Of a DNA stretch of 64,000 bases, positions 33,329-45,300 are shown one piece after another. Source of the DNA: Symsagittifera roscoffensis. Lineage: Eukaryota; Xenacoelomorpha; Acoela; Convolutidae. Within the stretch, counting starts at the first letter, position 1. Each line of letters opens with the position of its first letter. The translations under genes and the position numbers were made by a program. The notes beneath the pieces are model-generated. The model was not told the DNA's origin. It did no database searches and was given only the letters and a program-made list of their open reading frames with translations. The stretch lies in NCBI RefSeq assembly GCF_963678635.1, contig NC_087066.1:13748517-13812516 (forward strand), read 5' to 3'.

Positions 33329-34421
33329 CTTCAGATGCACCACAATCTGACCAATTTCGGCTGCAATAGTGGTACCACATGAAAGTTGTAGACCCAAAAA
33401 ACGGTCTAGAGTCGCAAAAAAGAGCTTCGCTCAACAACATAACACATTCTGGAATGTGGGGAGATAATACAAATGGACTATCTTTCAACAGGCCTGTTGC
33501 GGCCTACTAATAGCTCCTCTGCGATTCACAGAAACCACAAAAGAGTCGCAAGTCGTGAAACATCGTGAAACTCGCAACTTTCTTCAACTTCGCAACTCCA
33601 TATTCGGCTCTTCCTGACTTTTTTTAAGACTGATTATTAGACTTTTGCGACAAATCTTAACGGTTACAAAAGTCTGAAAATGCTAAGTTATGGTCGCAAA
33701 AGACTGGAATGGCCATAAATTTGTCGCAAAAGTCTAGATATAAGTCGCGGACCTCGACCCGGGAAGTTGTACTTAGTTTGTGTCAAATTTGTACCAAATT
33801 TGTACCAAATTGGCAGCGTTGCTTTGGTAGCGTTTGTACTAATTGGTAGTGCTTGCACCAGGTTATATTTCAATTGTTACAGTTTTTTTGAGATAATTTT
33901 TGAGATCCACTCTGCAACCATGGCAAAAAAACTTTGAAGCAGTTCCCTCCTCCTTAAAAATCATCTGTTATTTTTTGTCTTCCGAAAAGATTGTGGAAAT
34001 CTTTAAATTGCCGGTCTATTTTCTAAATGTAGAGGGGAAAAATAAAAGTTAGTCTACAAAAACGGTTTGCTAAAGACAGAATTTTTTTTATACGTGTACA
34101 TTGTACTGAAAGATAGCATGGTAAGCAAAAAAACAGGTTTCAGGTAATAGTCTTTTTAAAAACTCTTGAATGCAATAATGAGCAACTGGAAAATGTAGAA
34201 AATCAGTAGCGATGAACGGATAAGATTGGAAAAATGCCACGCATAAAGAGGACATAGAGGAAAATATGCCCGGTACTTATTTTGTAGCAGGTTGAATTAA
34301 GTTTCAATCTCAAAATTTCACTTTTTAATTTTCACTTCCGTTGTTTCCAATCTGAAAATCAGTCCGATCTCTCTTGAGCTAAATTTTCAAAAGAAAGCTT
34401 TGAAAAATCTCGATCAACAAA

Positions 34422-35258
34422 ATGGGTCTCAAATCAGCTCCCACTCTCGGCGTGATCAGATTGGACTATGACTACCCTCCCGCATGTGGAGACATCGACT
34501 GTCCGGATACCTACGGGTACGATGTCTACTACAAAGTAGTCCCAGGACTCACTTTCGAAATGGCCCAGTCTGGAAAGATGACTGCTGATGTCCAGAAACG
34601 ATTCATCGACTCGGTCAACTGGCTCATCAATACCAAGAAGGTCAACGTCATCACTGGAGACTGTGGATTCATGGTGTACTTCCAGGAAGTGGCTCTGAGC
34701 ATCCCCAAGCATCAGCCAGTGTGCATGGTGATGAGCTCTCTTCTTCAGCTGAAGTCTATTCAAGCTACTCTGTCACCCAATGACGAAATCATTGTCATGA
34801 CTGCTAACGGAGTCGCTCTAGGAAACATGGCTCCAGCTTTCGAGAAAGCATGCGGGTTCTCTATCGTTGATCCGAGAATCAAGGTCCTCGGATGTGAGAA
34901 CATCCCAGGGTTCGAGGCCGTCGCTCTTGGCCAGAAAGTGGATGTTGCTAAGGTGCAACCAGGAATGGTGAAACTCGTGAACGATACCCTCAAGAAAAGT
35001 CCCAATGTCAAGGCTATCCTGTTGGAGTGCACCGAGTTGCCCCCATATGCGAACGCTATCCGAGAATGCTCTGGACTCCCAGTTTGGGACGTGATCTCGG
35101 CTTGCAACTATGTCGTCTCGGCGTTCCTGAACGAGCCCAGATACGGAAAGCAGGGATGGCAGGCAGATTGGGATCAGGTGCAGGACTCGTACGTGTTCGG
35201 ACAGAACGTCCAGGCTAGCAACAAAGTGTACCTGGTGAACAAACCAGCCAAGCAGTAA
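34422..35258 (+). CDS. Aspartate/glutamate racemase family protein (278 aa)
   Basis: One intronless frame starts at an ATG in good context (CAACAAAATGG). The family interconverts L and D forms by two-base catalysis with two cysteines. Both are present: Cys81 in NVITGDCGFM and Cys203 in ILLECTELPPYA, followed by the usual GLPVWDVISA segment. The length slightly exceeds the usual 230-250 of bacterial aspartate/hydantoin-racemase-like members, and no targeting signal is evident, so it is probably cytosolic. The substrate cannot be assigned. The CDS is clearly richer in G/C (many C/G-ending codons) than its AT-rich surroundings. This may mean strong expression bias, a retrocopy or horizontal acquisition. 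A poly(A) signal follows at 35354. Confidence 0.85.
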   Translation: MGLKSAPTLGVIRLDYDYPPACGDIDCPDTYGYDVYYKVVPGLTFEMAQSGKMTADVQKRFIDSVNWLINTKKVNVITGDCGFMVYFQEVALSIPKHQPVCMVMSSLLQLKSIQATLSPNDEIIVMTANGVALGNMAPAFEKACGFSIVDPRIKVLGCENIPGFEAVALGQKVDVAKVQPGMVKLVNDTLKKSPNVKAILLECTELPPYANAIRECSGLPVWDVISACNYVVSAFLNEPRYGKQGWQADWDQVQDSYVFGQNVQASNKVYLVNKPAKQ

Positions 35259-35353
35259 ATTTGGAACTGAAATTATTAATTTTACAATTTACTCGTATAA
35301 TGAGTGTTAAAATTGGTTTATGGTGTTTCTTTTGGTTTATGTATTCAATCTGA

Positions 35354-35359
35354 AATAAA
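35354..35359 (+). terminator. Poly(A) signal AATAAA of the racemase gene
   Basis: AATAAA lies about 95 bp after the racemase stop codon, followed by T-rich DNA. This is a standard cleavage and polyadenylation signal. Confidence 0.75.
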
Positions 35360-37227
35360 AGTATTTATCGAGCAACTTTTTTTTAATCTTTCGTTGGTAA
35401 TAGATTGATCTTTCGTTTGCTTGATAATGATAATGATTCAAAGAGAGATCCTGAGAGGAAACCACCATCGTTTTTGAAGTTAAACGGATGATTACAACGT
35501 ATATGCGGATGAATTAAACGGTTCTACAAAACAAATATTTATAAATAGCTTGCTGTTAATGGAGCTTAATAATAAAAAAAGCGTAAAAATGAGAACTTTA
35601 ATTTTTGCAAACAATCTTCGCTATCTTTTTTTTTGCTGAAATCATTTCTTCGAAGTTTATTTTAGTATTCACGAAGATAAAAACGTAATGAAAGACTCTA
35701 TCTAACACCAGCCAAATTTCAAACTTTTGTTATTTAACTCGTCCTTCAAAAAAACTATCATTTTTTTCAACAAAGTTTTATAAAAACAATTATTAAAAAT
35801 TTACAGCTAAAAACCAGGCAACCTTTTCAAACTTCCCGCTATACTTGATAAAAACTCATTTGGTGATAGATTTTATCTCATTCTTAATTCAAACGTTATC
35901 ATGAAAGCATTTTAAAAATCAAAGAGAGATAAGTACACCAAACTGCTAAAATGTAGGGTCAAAAGTCAGTTTTAAGAAGAAGTCATTAAACTCATTCCGG
36001 GACTAGAAACGGGTTCATTGACAAATTAGACAGAATTTTTCTTATATAACCTTCCTGGTTTTTAAAATCATTTGCTACGAAATGTGGGCGAGACAGTTTA
36101 ATTTTATTCTAGTCTCCTATATATCATCAAATTTAATCAAGGTTAGTTCGTTTTATTATTATGTTAGCTTTCCGTCCGAACATTCTTCAAACAACTCCGA
36201 TTTTCAAGATAATATCAGTACATGCAATATCTTAAAAAACACCGATTTGGGTTAAGTTCAGTTAAATACCTTATTTTAACGTGATTTTCTCTTTACAAAG
36301 CGGGGTTTTCTGGATAAATCAAAAGTATCAATTTTTTTTCTTTTTTTGATGTAAGGTTTCTAAAGCGTTATAACACGTAATAAATAAAAATCACCTTTTG
36401 TGACTCCAAAAACTCACGTCCCCAAGAAAACTATTTTTTGGGAGACCAGGATATAGTGATGTTTAATCAATCGTTTGTAATTGTGACGTTTTTTGAAAGA
36501 GGTTTTTCTGGGTTTGTCGGTAATTTTTTTTTTGAAATGGCCAATTATCTAAAGATCCAAAATGCAATTTTTAAAACAAGAACGGGTTTCTTAATAGCGC
36601 CCCAGTTCGTAGTGTCGTCCCAGAATTTTGATGTTTCTCTCTTAAAAAAACTAAGATTTTTGATTTTTTTTCCGTGGCAGGAGTTTCTTTCTGTATTACT
36701 TATTGCACAGCAACCAGCAACCGGTTATCCTTGCTCCTGTTCACGATCCTTTTAAAAGTCTTTCAAATCGTTCTATAATCCATCTCACAGATATTTTTTG
36801 CCATTGGATTTTTCGTCATAGTTTTTGTAAAATGTCAGGTGTTAGAAGATATTGAGCTGTTTTTGCTAGGTTATAGTAATTCAATTGGATCTACCTAACA
36901 ATCCCCCTTTCAAGAAAGAAGATTGTTAAATAGGTTAATTTAGTCAAAATTTTGGACCATCAGAATGCAGCAAAAACGACATCAGAATGCAGTAAAGATA
37001 AAATTCTCAAAAGAAAACTTTAGTACTAATTTACTGCCGTGTTTAGAGGGTTGTGAATTTTTTAGTAGATACCCTTGACGGGTGAGATTGTTAATTAGTT
37101 TCATTCAATTTTCTGAAGCTTGAAATTTTACACGATAAAATTGTTTAACCGAGCCAACACACAACAATTAAAACGAGAAAACTGTTGCGGACTCTTGCTT
37201 GCTCCCGTTAAGGACTTAAACTTCCTT

Positions 37228-37412
37228 TGGCTCCTTTTCCTCAACCCCACACCTCATATGAGCGTAAATTTCATGGTGTAACATTTGGTTTCACTTGGTA
37301 AATATGTTTGCATTGGCCTAATTATTCCGCATGTCAGTTTTCATAACAATCAGACAATCCGAACAAAAATTAAAATTGTAACAAATTGCAGATATTGGGG
37401 GGAAAAGAGCCA
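37228..37412. mobile_element. MITE with TGGCTC ends and 6-bp target duplication
   Basis: The ends are TGGCTCCTTTTCC and GGAAAAGAGCCA. TTCCTT is duplicated at 37222-37227 and 37413-37418. At 185 bp it is non-coding and matches the interior of the copy at 15525-15735. The superfamily is not assigned. Confidence 0.75.
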
Positions 37413-37457
37413 TTCCTTTGATTGACAACTTTGTACTCAAATAAATTTCTTTTTCAG

Positions 37458-37503
37458 GATTGTAATACACAGTCAGCAGATAAAAAAAGAAGAACCAATG
37501 AAA
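37458..37503 (+). CDS. Pseudoprotease-mucin gene, most upstream exon found
   Basis: The acceptor AATTTCTTTTTCAG and donor GTAAGT flank 46 nt encoding DCNTQSADKKRRTNE. It begins in phase 0 and ends in phase 1, matching the next exon. The position corresponds to the pre-activation segment of S1 proteases, with a basic KKRR but no IVGG. Confidence 0.6.
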
Positions 37504-40500
37504 GTAAGTACAGCAGCCATCGGGGTACCGGTAAAAAGACGACAGCTATTAGGACGACAATATTTTTTCATGGGACTTTAAGACGACGCTCCACACAATT
37601 CTCCACTTGTATTTCTGAATGATGCAAGCCACGGTTTAAATTATAACAGTTCATATTCAATGTTTTAACACTCTTTTGTCGTCTTAATGTAATGTCGTCT
37701 TATAAACCGGATTTTCATTAAAATGAAATACTGTTAGCTAAATAGAACAATCAGGGTAAACAGTGAGTTGGTAGAGAAAAACAGCGGATTCGAAAAACTT
37801 TGAGCATTAAATTTCCAATCGGTCGTAATTAATTTATTTTCAATAGATTACCTAATTTAACCCAATAGATTAATTCAATAGATTAATTAATTTAATTAAT
37901 TTATTTTCAATAGATTACCAAAAGCATGAAATTTTTACTCGATGTAAACTATGAACAAATAAGTCTATCGCAAGTTTGACTAAAACTTTCAGAGTATTAG
38001 TTAAATTAAGTAACAACCCGCATTGAGGTTTCCTTGGATAGTAATTGATTATAATCATTTTTTGTGATCAAAAATGTTGCCATTGTAATCGATTTTAATC
38101 ATTTTTGTGCTAAAAAATGCAATAATATTCGATTATAATCACACTCTGGAACACAAAATCGATTATAAACCATAAATTTTTGAGAAATTAAGTTGATTAT
38201 AATCCATTTAAAATCCATTATAGTCATTCCCATAATCCATTTCCCAGCCCTTCAACCCCCCCCCCCTTCACGCGCATCCAGAATACATCTAAGCCGCGCC
38301 AAGCTACACTCACTCCCCCGCCTACCCCTCCCCCCACATACCCTACAAAAGTGAAAGTGAAGAAGACCAAAAGAAAAAAGTAGAAAACAATACAAGTATT
38401 TGCTGTACCCAAACGTAAAACACAATTTAACGATTGCAACGTTCAAATTTTGAAAATATATTTTCTAGGTTTTGGAAAATCCAAGCTCTTACTCATAAGA
38501 ATATATTATAATCAAAAATATTTTATTGTAATCCATCATAATCGATTATGAAGGATTAAACTGGTCTCTACTTTTATTTTTGTTTAATAATCGATCATTT
38601 ATCCGTTATTTTAGAAATTTCAGAGGCAAACCATGAAGTTCCATGATAATCAATTCTTATTCATAGAATCTAGTTGCAGGAAACCGCTGAGCGTCAAAAG
38701 CCCCCGAGTCAAAAGCCCCCGCGACAAAAGCGCCCCGTCAAAAGCCCCCGAGTCAAAAGCCCCCCGCGCCTTTGCATGTAGGTGTTCATGTACATTGCGC
38801 CGGGGGCTTTTGACTCGGGGGCTTTTGACGGGGGGCTTTTGACTCGGGGGCTTTTGACGGGGGGCTTTTGTCACGGGGGCTTTTGACTCGGGGGCTTTTG
38901 ACGGGGGGCTTTTGTCACGGGGGCTTTTGACTCGGGGGCTTTTGTCGCTCAGCCGCAGGAAACAACCCTTTCAGGCTTAAGAAAATTTAAAAATTTTGTC
39001 AGAATGTTTTTGCTGCACTGAGCTTTTGAGTTAAGACAATCAACATAAATTTTCTATTAGGTGAAAAAGCGTGCCGCGATAAATTCGAACGCAATGCTGT
39101 AAAAGTTGTTGCATCGTGTGCTTGGGATGGTTTTTTTCAGTTAGCTTTTAAATAACCAAATGAGAATGGGGTTTTGAAAGGTATTGGTGCCCTGGAACAT
39201 AAAATGATAAGTGATTAATTTTTATTATATTTTGAATGTTTTGGCAATTTATGATATGCGCAACAAAATGTACGTTACATTGCTTGAGGGTGCGGGGGAA
39301 AAATCAAGTTCGAGCAATCATTTTTGCTTTGGTATCAATGGTCATAATAAAAACTGATTTGTACATGAAACAAAGTATATGTACCAATCAAAACGCAGTT
39401 GATTGAAATTTAATTGTTGATTTTCATTAAAAAACCCAATCTATAGAAACTACGCTTTAGCTGCTGGGATTTGTGGTTATCTCATCTCATCATCACAATC
39501 TTTGCAAAATATCCAAGTGAGCAAATTAAGAATGCACTTCAGAAATTCCGTTGTTGGTCAAACGCCTCAAACATTCCGTTGTTGGTCCAAGTTTAATTTC
39601 AAAGTTATTAGATTTCTGGTTCTGGATGTATCAAAGATCGGATTTTTTTTTGAAAAAAATAGAGCAGCAAAACGTTATTTTACAGTATTGGCAACCCGGG
39701 TTGAGCTCACATTGAAAATTATTGATCCCGCAACCATCAGCTTTTTATACATGTATGCTACCTCTGCGCCATCAAGACTTAGATATTTCGAAGTTAAAAG
39801 GATTATCAACTAAAACTCTCATTTGAAAGCTAGTAGAATTAAGTTTTAGCGATGATTTTCTACGAAATCATTAAGGAAATAACTCTGAAATATCCCAGGT
39901 TTAGCTATGCAAAAACTCTAATTTATACACAAATAAGTGTGGGAAAATAGCGATCACTAGGATACTACAGAAAAAGCGATAATTAACGGTGGGACTTCAA
40001 CCCAGAAAAACTTCGCTTCTCTAGCCCTTTGCATGAGTTCGACTAAATTTGCAAAATGTGATCAATGTTGTGTTTGAGAACATTTTTAGACCACATGTTC
40101 TCTTTGACTTTGTTTCGAAATTGTGTTTGACTTTATTTCAACCAACTTTATGTTCGAAATTGCATTCGAATCTATTTGGACCATACTCTCTATGTTCGAA
40201 TTTGTATTTGACTATGCTTCAACCATACTTTGTGATCAAGTTTGTATTCGCCTACATTTCAATCACTCTTTTTTGCTCGATTTTAATTCACAATTTGTGT
40301 TTGACTATGTTCGAACATACGGTGTGTCCTAAATTGTATTCGACCTTTTTTCGGCTACACTCTGTGTTTGACTTTTTGTTCGACTAGGTTCCAATCATAC
40401 CTTGTGTTCGAAATTTATTGGAAGGTTTTAACCACACTTTGTTCAAGTTTGCATGTTTCAACTTTTTTTTTCCACTTTGTATTCGACAATGTTTTGATCT

Positions 40501-42242
40501 CACTTTGCGTTTGAGTTTGTGTTCGAATTGCTGTTCGACCAAGTTTGCGATCATGTTTTCGTTTATGTTTCGAAATTGTATTCGGCCGAAAGGGCTCTTT
40601 TCGTCCACGGATTTCGGGTCAAACAGTTCGCATGTTCTTTGATTTTTGATTTTTTGCCAAGATCTTTATGTGTCGAAGCGATGCGAAATTCCAAGTTGCA
40701 TCCAGTGGGAAAAGAATTCAAGATTATTGAAAGAAAAAGCATTGGTTTTTAATTTAGATGTCATCTTCACTCACCATGTCACGCTGGTATACTGGAGCAA
40801 GCTGGCGTAAGTAGCATTTTGAAAGAATTGAGAGGCCAATTTTATTTGGAAATTGTTTAAGATCGGACAAAAAAGATTTTGTGCAAGATTCTTTGTTTTC
40901 TAAAACATTAGGGTGCTGGTCCCTCCTATGATGCAGTTTTTAGTTTTCACTTGTTTTATGAGACATAATCTTTTGCGGCAGTTTGTACGGCAATTCTGAA
41001 AAAATTTAAAAAAAAAACAGAAAAGAGCACAGTTTTGAGGCTAACTCTTATAAACTTGGGATAACTGTTAAGACTATCTATGTGTCTTTGAGTAATTCTA
41101 ATTGCATTCTATAAAGGTGATCTTTTCATAATTAGCTGCGTGCAAATGTATTCAGAGCCGAAGTTGAGCAATCCAATCACTCAAGTTAGAGGTGACTTTG
41201 AGACATCTATCTCAGACTTTTTTGAATGTTAGGTGGAGGAACATAGAATGCGGAGGAAGCCTGATTGAAATGGACAAGGTCGTAACATCCGAATCTTGTT
41301 TTTATAATCACAAACAGGTACGAATTCTTAGAAAAAATTTAAATAAATTCCATAAGATAACCGCTCAGCCCAATTTCTACAAATATTTATCAAATGACAC
41401 CAGAAAAAGCAAGCGAACACAACAACTAAGAACAAAAATTATACTTCAAATAAATTATTTAATAAGTGCTACATTAGTTAAGTGCTAAATTAGCTCACCA
41501 GGCTGACTTTCATACAAGAAAAATGCCTATAATACAATTTCATGAATCGAGTCTACGGAAAAAAGTCTTGCCATACAATTTTATTAAAAGAAAATAGTAT
41601 GAAAGGCATTTTTGAAAGCTTTTTTTCAAAATTGTTTATTAGTTTAAAACTCAAACAAAACAATTTAGTGGCGGTTTTAGTTACATGAGAGCAATTTGAA
41701 ATCAATCTTTTTAAATAAAAATAATGCTCATTATACAGTTTCCAATTTGGAGATTGTATGATACGCATTTTTTCATTAAAAGGTACAAATTTGAGGCAAA
41801 AAATTTCATCTTTTCTGGTTGCAAACTTGCTTCTATGCTGGAATTAATTTTTACAAAAAAAAATATTTTTTTTGTGAACGAAATTACTTTTTTTTGATTT
41901 CATATGTTAAGATAAACATAAATTTGTAGAAAAAACAGGCCTTTTTTCAACAGCCAAAAATTTCAAAGAAATTTTGTTCAAAGTATATATTTATGTTTGA
42001 AAATTTTAGCATTATCTTACATGATTAAAATTACCACTTGTAGTTTATCTGCGTTGAGAAAACTCAGGGTTTTCTTATGACAGAAAATCCTTGATTTGTG
42101 TGTTTTGGATCAACACAAAATTTCAAAACAAACTTTCGAAGAATATTGAACATAGTGAAGACTCTTATGTAGGTCTTGGTGATTTTTTTTGTTCGGGAAA
42201 AGTCTTAAAAAGCGCTTATAACTACAGTTGTGCATTCATATA

Positions 42243-42321
<79 letters not shown>

Positions 42322-45300
42322 TATTGATAATTTTATGAATGCACTTAGGTATATATGAACTTTTTGAGTTCTTTTGAAACACTTCTGCTGAAAGTGACGT
42401 AAAGAGCATTCTCCAAATACGAACGTGGATATGGCGCCAAACAACGTGAACAATTTCTAAATTCGAAAGTGGAATTTAATTTGTAGATCTCCAGCGGAAT
42501 AAAACTTCACCTGTTGATCAAGTTTTCTCAAGTTGGGTTGATGTTATCAAAAAACCGCTAATCATATATCGTTCTAAAAATTCAAAGAACTTAAAAGGCA
42601 TTTATTTTTCATCTTTGAAATTCGAAAATTGAGATTTTTTAATTAAAATGTCATTTATGTTTACTTTTTTTCATTACCCTTTTCCCATCTTCTTTTGGCT
42701 ATGTTTTCCATTTATTAAAAAAACTTTATCATACAATTTCAAGGCATGGAAAAAATGCTTATCATACACTGTTACTGTAGGAAAAATGCTTCTGCTATTT
42801 TGATAAATCTCTATGATAAACAATATGGCAAAAAACTTGTTATTTAGTTTTAAAAAAATGCAAAAAAATTTTTTTTAAATTTCTTAGTATAAAAAAGCTT
42901 ATCATTTTATTTTCGTATTATTGTTTTGAGTCTATGAAATAGCTTGAAGTAGTATCGTAAGTCTTTGTCCGTAGTATGAAAGTGTAAGATAGGCATTTTT
43001 GTCAACACGGTCTTACTTATGTTTCTAAAGTTGAAATACATTGACAATTTGCTTTTCGGGTTTCAGATGGATACCACGCCCTACAGACTCACTCTAACTC
43101 CTAGTAAGTTTGACAATTCCTTCTGCTGTACTGTTTATGATTCTAAAAAATTTGATTTGTCGTGATTTTGTGGAAGAAAGTAAGGAATATATCTATGTGT
43201 TGGCGATTAGAATGAACATCTCAATAATAATTTTTAAACAACAATGAAAACACCAGCTTCTTGAATTGAAAAACTCTTAACCAAAACAGTTTGCAACTAC
43301 TTACAGTGCAGTCCGAACGTTCAGGGCTTTTCCTTGACATACGAGCTGTTTTGTTTATTTGTAACTTTAACTTTTTGTCGTTCATTTCAAAGAAGCTATA
43401 AAAAAGTTTAGAAGCTTTATTACGTTTTAGAAGTTACATTATTATAAAAAGGCGGGGGCTTTTTCAAGTTCTGAAAAAAAAATTAAATAAATAAAGCTGA
43501 CAAAAATTTTTCTATCGCAGTTTTGTTCTCGGCTCATCGGGCGTCTCTTCAAGTAATGTCGCCTAAGTGACCGCGCAGTGAGTGATACAGACTGTCAATT
43601 TAACATTTCTGATTGCGTTTTCTGTCTATGATCTCCTGAAATTCAGCGTCAGTCTTACAAAAGTATGAATTATATTAGGATTTTTTTTATCTACTTCTTA
43701 ATCTAGTGGTTTTTATTTCATTTTTTTCATTAACTCGCAAAGCTTGCGTTGTATCTCAAGTGTTGCGAGACTCACTCAGTTTCCTCTCTGTTTGTGAAAT
43801 TGACGAGAAATATAACTGCTAACATCATTGAATGTTGTACTTAACAGGATAAGCACATGGAAAGTGTACCTGGAGAATTGAATTACTGCAAATTGTGACC
43901 ATCTTTTTCAGAAGTTTTTTGCAAGTTTTTGAAAGCAGCTTTCAATTCTCAATTCTCAGTTGTTTTCTTTATCAATCAATTACACCTTAAAATTAGTAAC
44001 TGGCTTATAATGAAAAATTTTTCCTCAGTATAGAACAAGGCGATGGTTCACACACTATTTTCCCAAACTTAGGATAAAATTTTCTTAAGAAACTGATAAA
44101 AAATGTTTTGAGAATCAGAATTAAAAGCATAAGCTCCTTGTATAAAAGCACAGCTGTCAACATCACCCTGAATGTTTGGACGACCAAGCTGGCTCCAGTT
44201 ATTTTTGATTAAAAATTATGACTAATTTTTTTTAATTAGAAATTTTGAACACGGTTCCAATTTTAAATTTCGAACACTTCCAAAATTCAGGTTTAAAACA
44301 ACCACACCTTCTCAAAATAGGTTACGCAAAGTTGTATTTAAATCAACTCAGAATCTTTAATTCCTAAACTCCGTTTTTCAATGCAAAAAGGTGATTCAAA
44401 GCGCAAATTATTTATTTAAAACCAGCAGATTCAGCCAATTTAAGGGCGAAAAATGATCATAGGAAAAATATCGATTGAGCTTCTAGTTAGGCGTCAAGAA
44501 GTTTTTGATCAACTTATTTTAGTTCGCTCAATTTTTATTGACTCTACAAGATCGAAAATATTGTGAACAAAGAAAAATAAAACGGCTCGTATCAGGGCGA
44601 GTCCCCGAATGTTTCGACTTAATTTTTAAGGTTTATGGATCAGTAAAAACATGAAAAAATTAAATGTAAGAAAACTAAGTTTTTTGTTGCTTAATTTGAA
44701 TTTTTTTTAAAAAAACTTCCCCCATACGCCATATAAAGTACAATGTGATAAAATTCGCTCCTAGCAACAAATCAATTAAAGCAAATAAGCTTCATTTAGC
44801 CCATTTGGAACGCTTTCTATGACGGATTAAATCTCCGCATACGCGTTAATAATGCGAAATATATCGCGCGTTAATGGTCCCAAATTGGCTAAAATTGTAA
44901 TCTTTAAACACACATAACTTTACGAAAAAGGATCACAAGTGAAATATTATTTCAAATTGAGGGTAAAGACAACAATACGTTTTAAATGATAAAAAAAATT
45001 TCGACAAAAAATGGCTAGTTAAAAAGTCGAAATTTGTCTGAAGAAAAAACCCACTCCGAGCACAAGTATTCCGTAACTTTCGTTACTAAAGTCGGAAAAT
45101 TAATTAAATGCTAAAATGTGACTCGTATAGAGAAATAATTTGACTCAATTAAATTGTCCTAATTCAATTTGAGTGGGCGCGGAAAAACTCTCCAGCAAAA
45201 ACTCTTTCAAAAATTGAAAACACGGAGTTAAAGCCTTAAAACTGAACATTACTCCTCAAATTAGGGCAAATTTTTTAAAATGTCCTGACTGCCCTATAAT

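Larger units (their letters stand above)
32887..34421. other. Intergenic region upstream of the racemase gene
   Basis: It contains a small element with inverted ends (33079-33205) and a strong palindrome (33237-33328). The racemase promoter must lie in the last few hundred bases, but no clear TATA element or initiator can be assigned. Confidence 0.5.
35262..37457. other. Region between racemase and pseudoprotease-mucin gene
   Basis: It contains the racemase 3' UTR, a MITE (37228-37412) and AT-rich DNA. The missing first exon of the downstream gene, with a signal peptide, may lie here, but no Met-led hydrophobic exon with a phase-compatible donor could be chosen with confidence. Confidence 0.4.

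Noticed and set aside
34434-35107. Minus-strand frames inside the racemase gene
   Set aside because: Antisense shadows of a GC-rich coding sequence. The plus strand encodes the recognised fold with both catalytic cysteines.
36438-36755. 105-codon frame as first exon with signal peptide of the pseudoprotease gene
   Set aside because: Hydrophobic residues are present, but the start is not in a good context. A donor in the right phase is not clear and the composition looks like AT-rich non-coding DNA.
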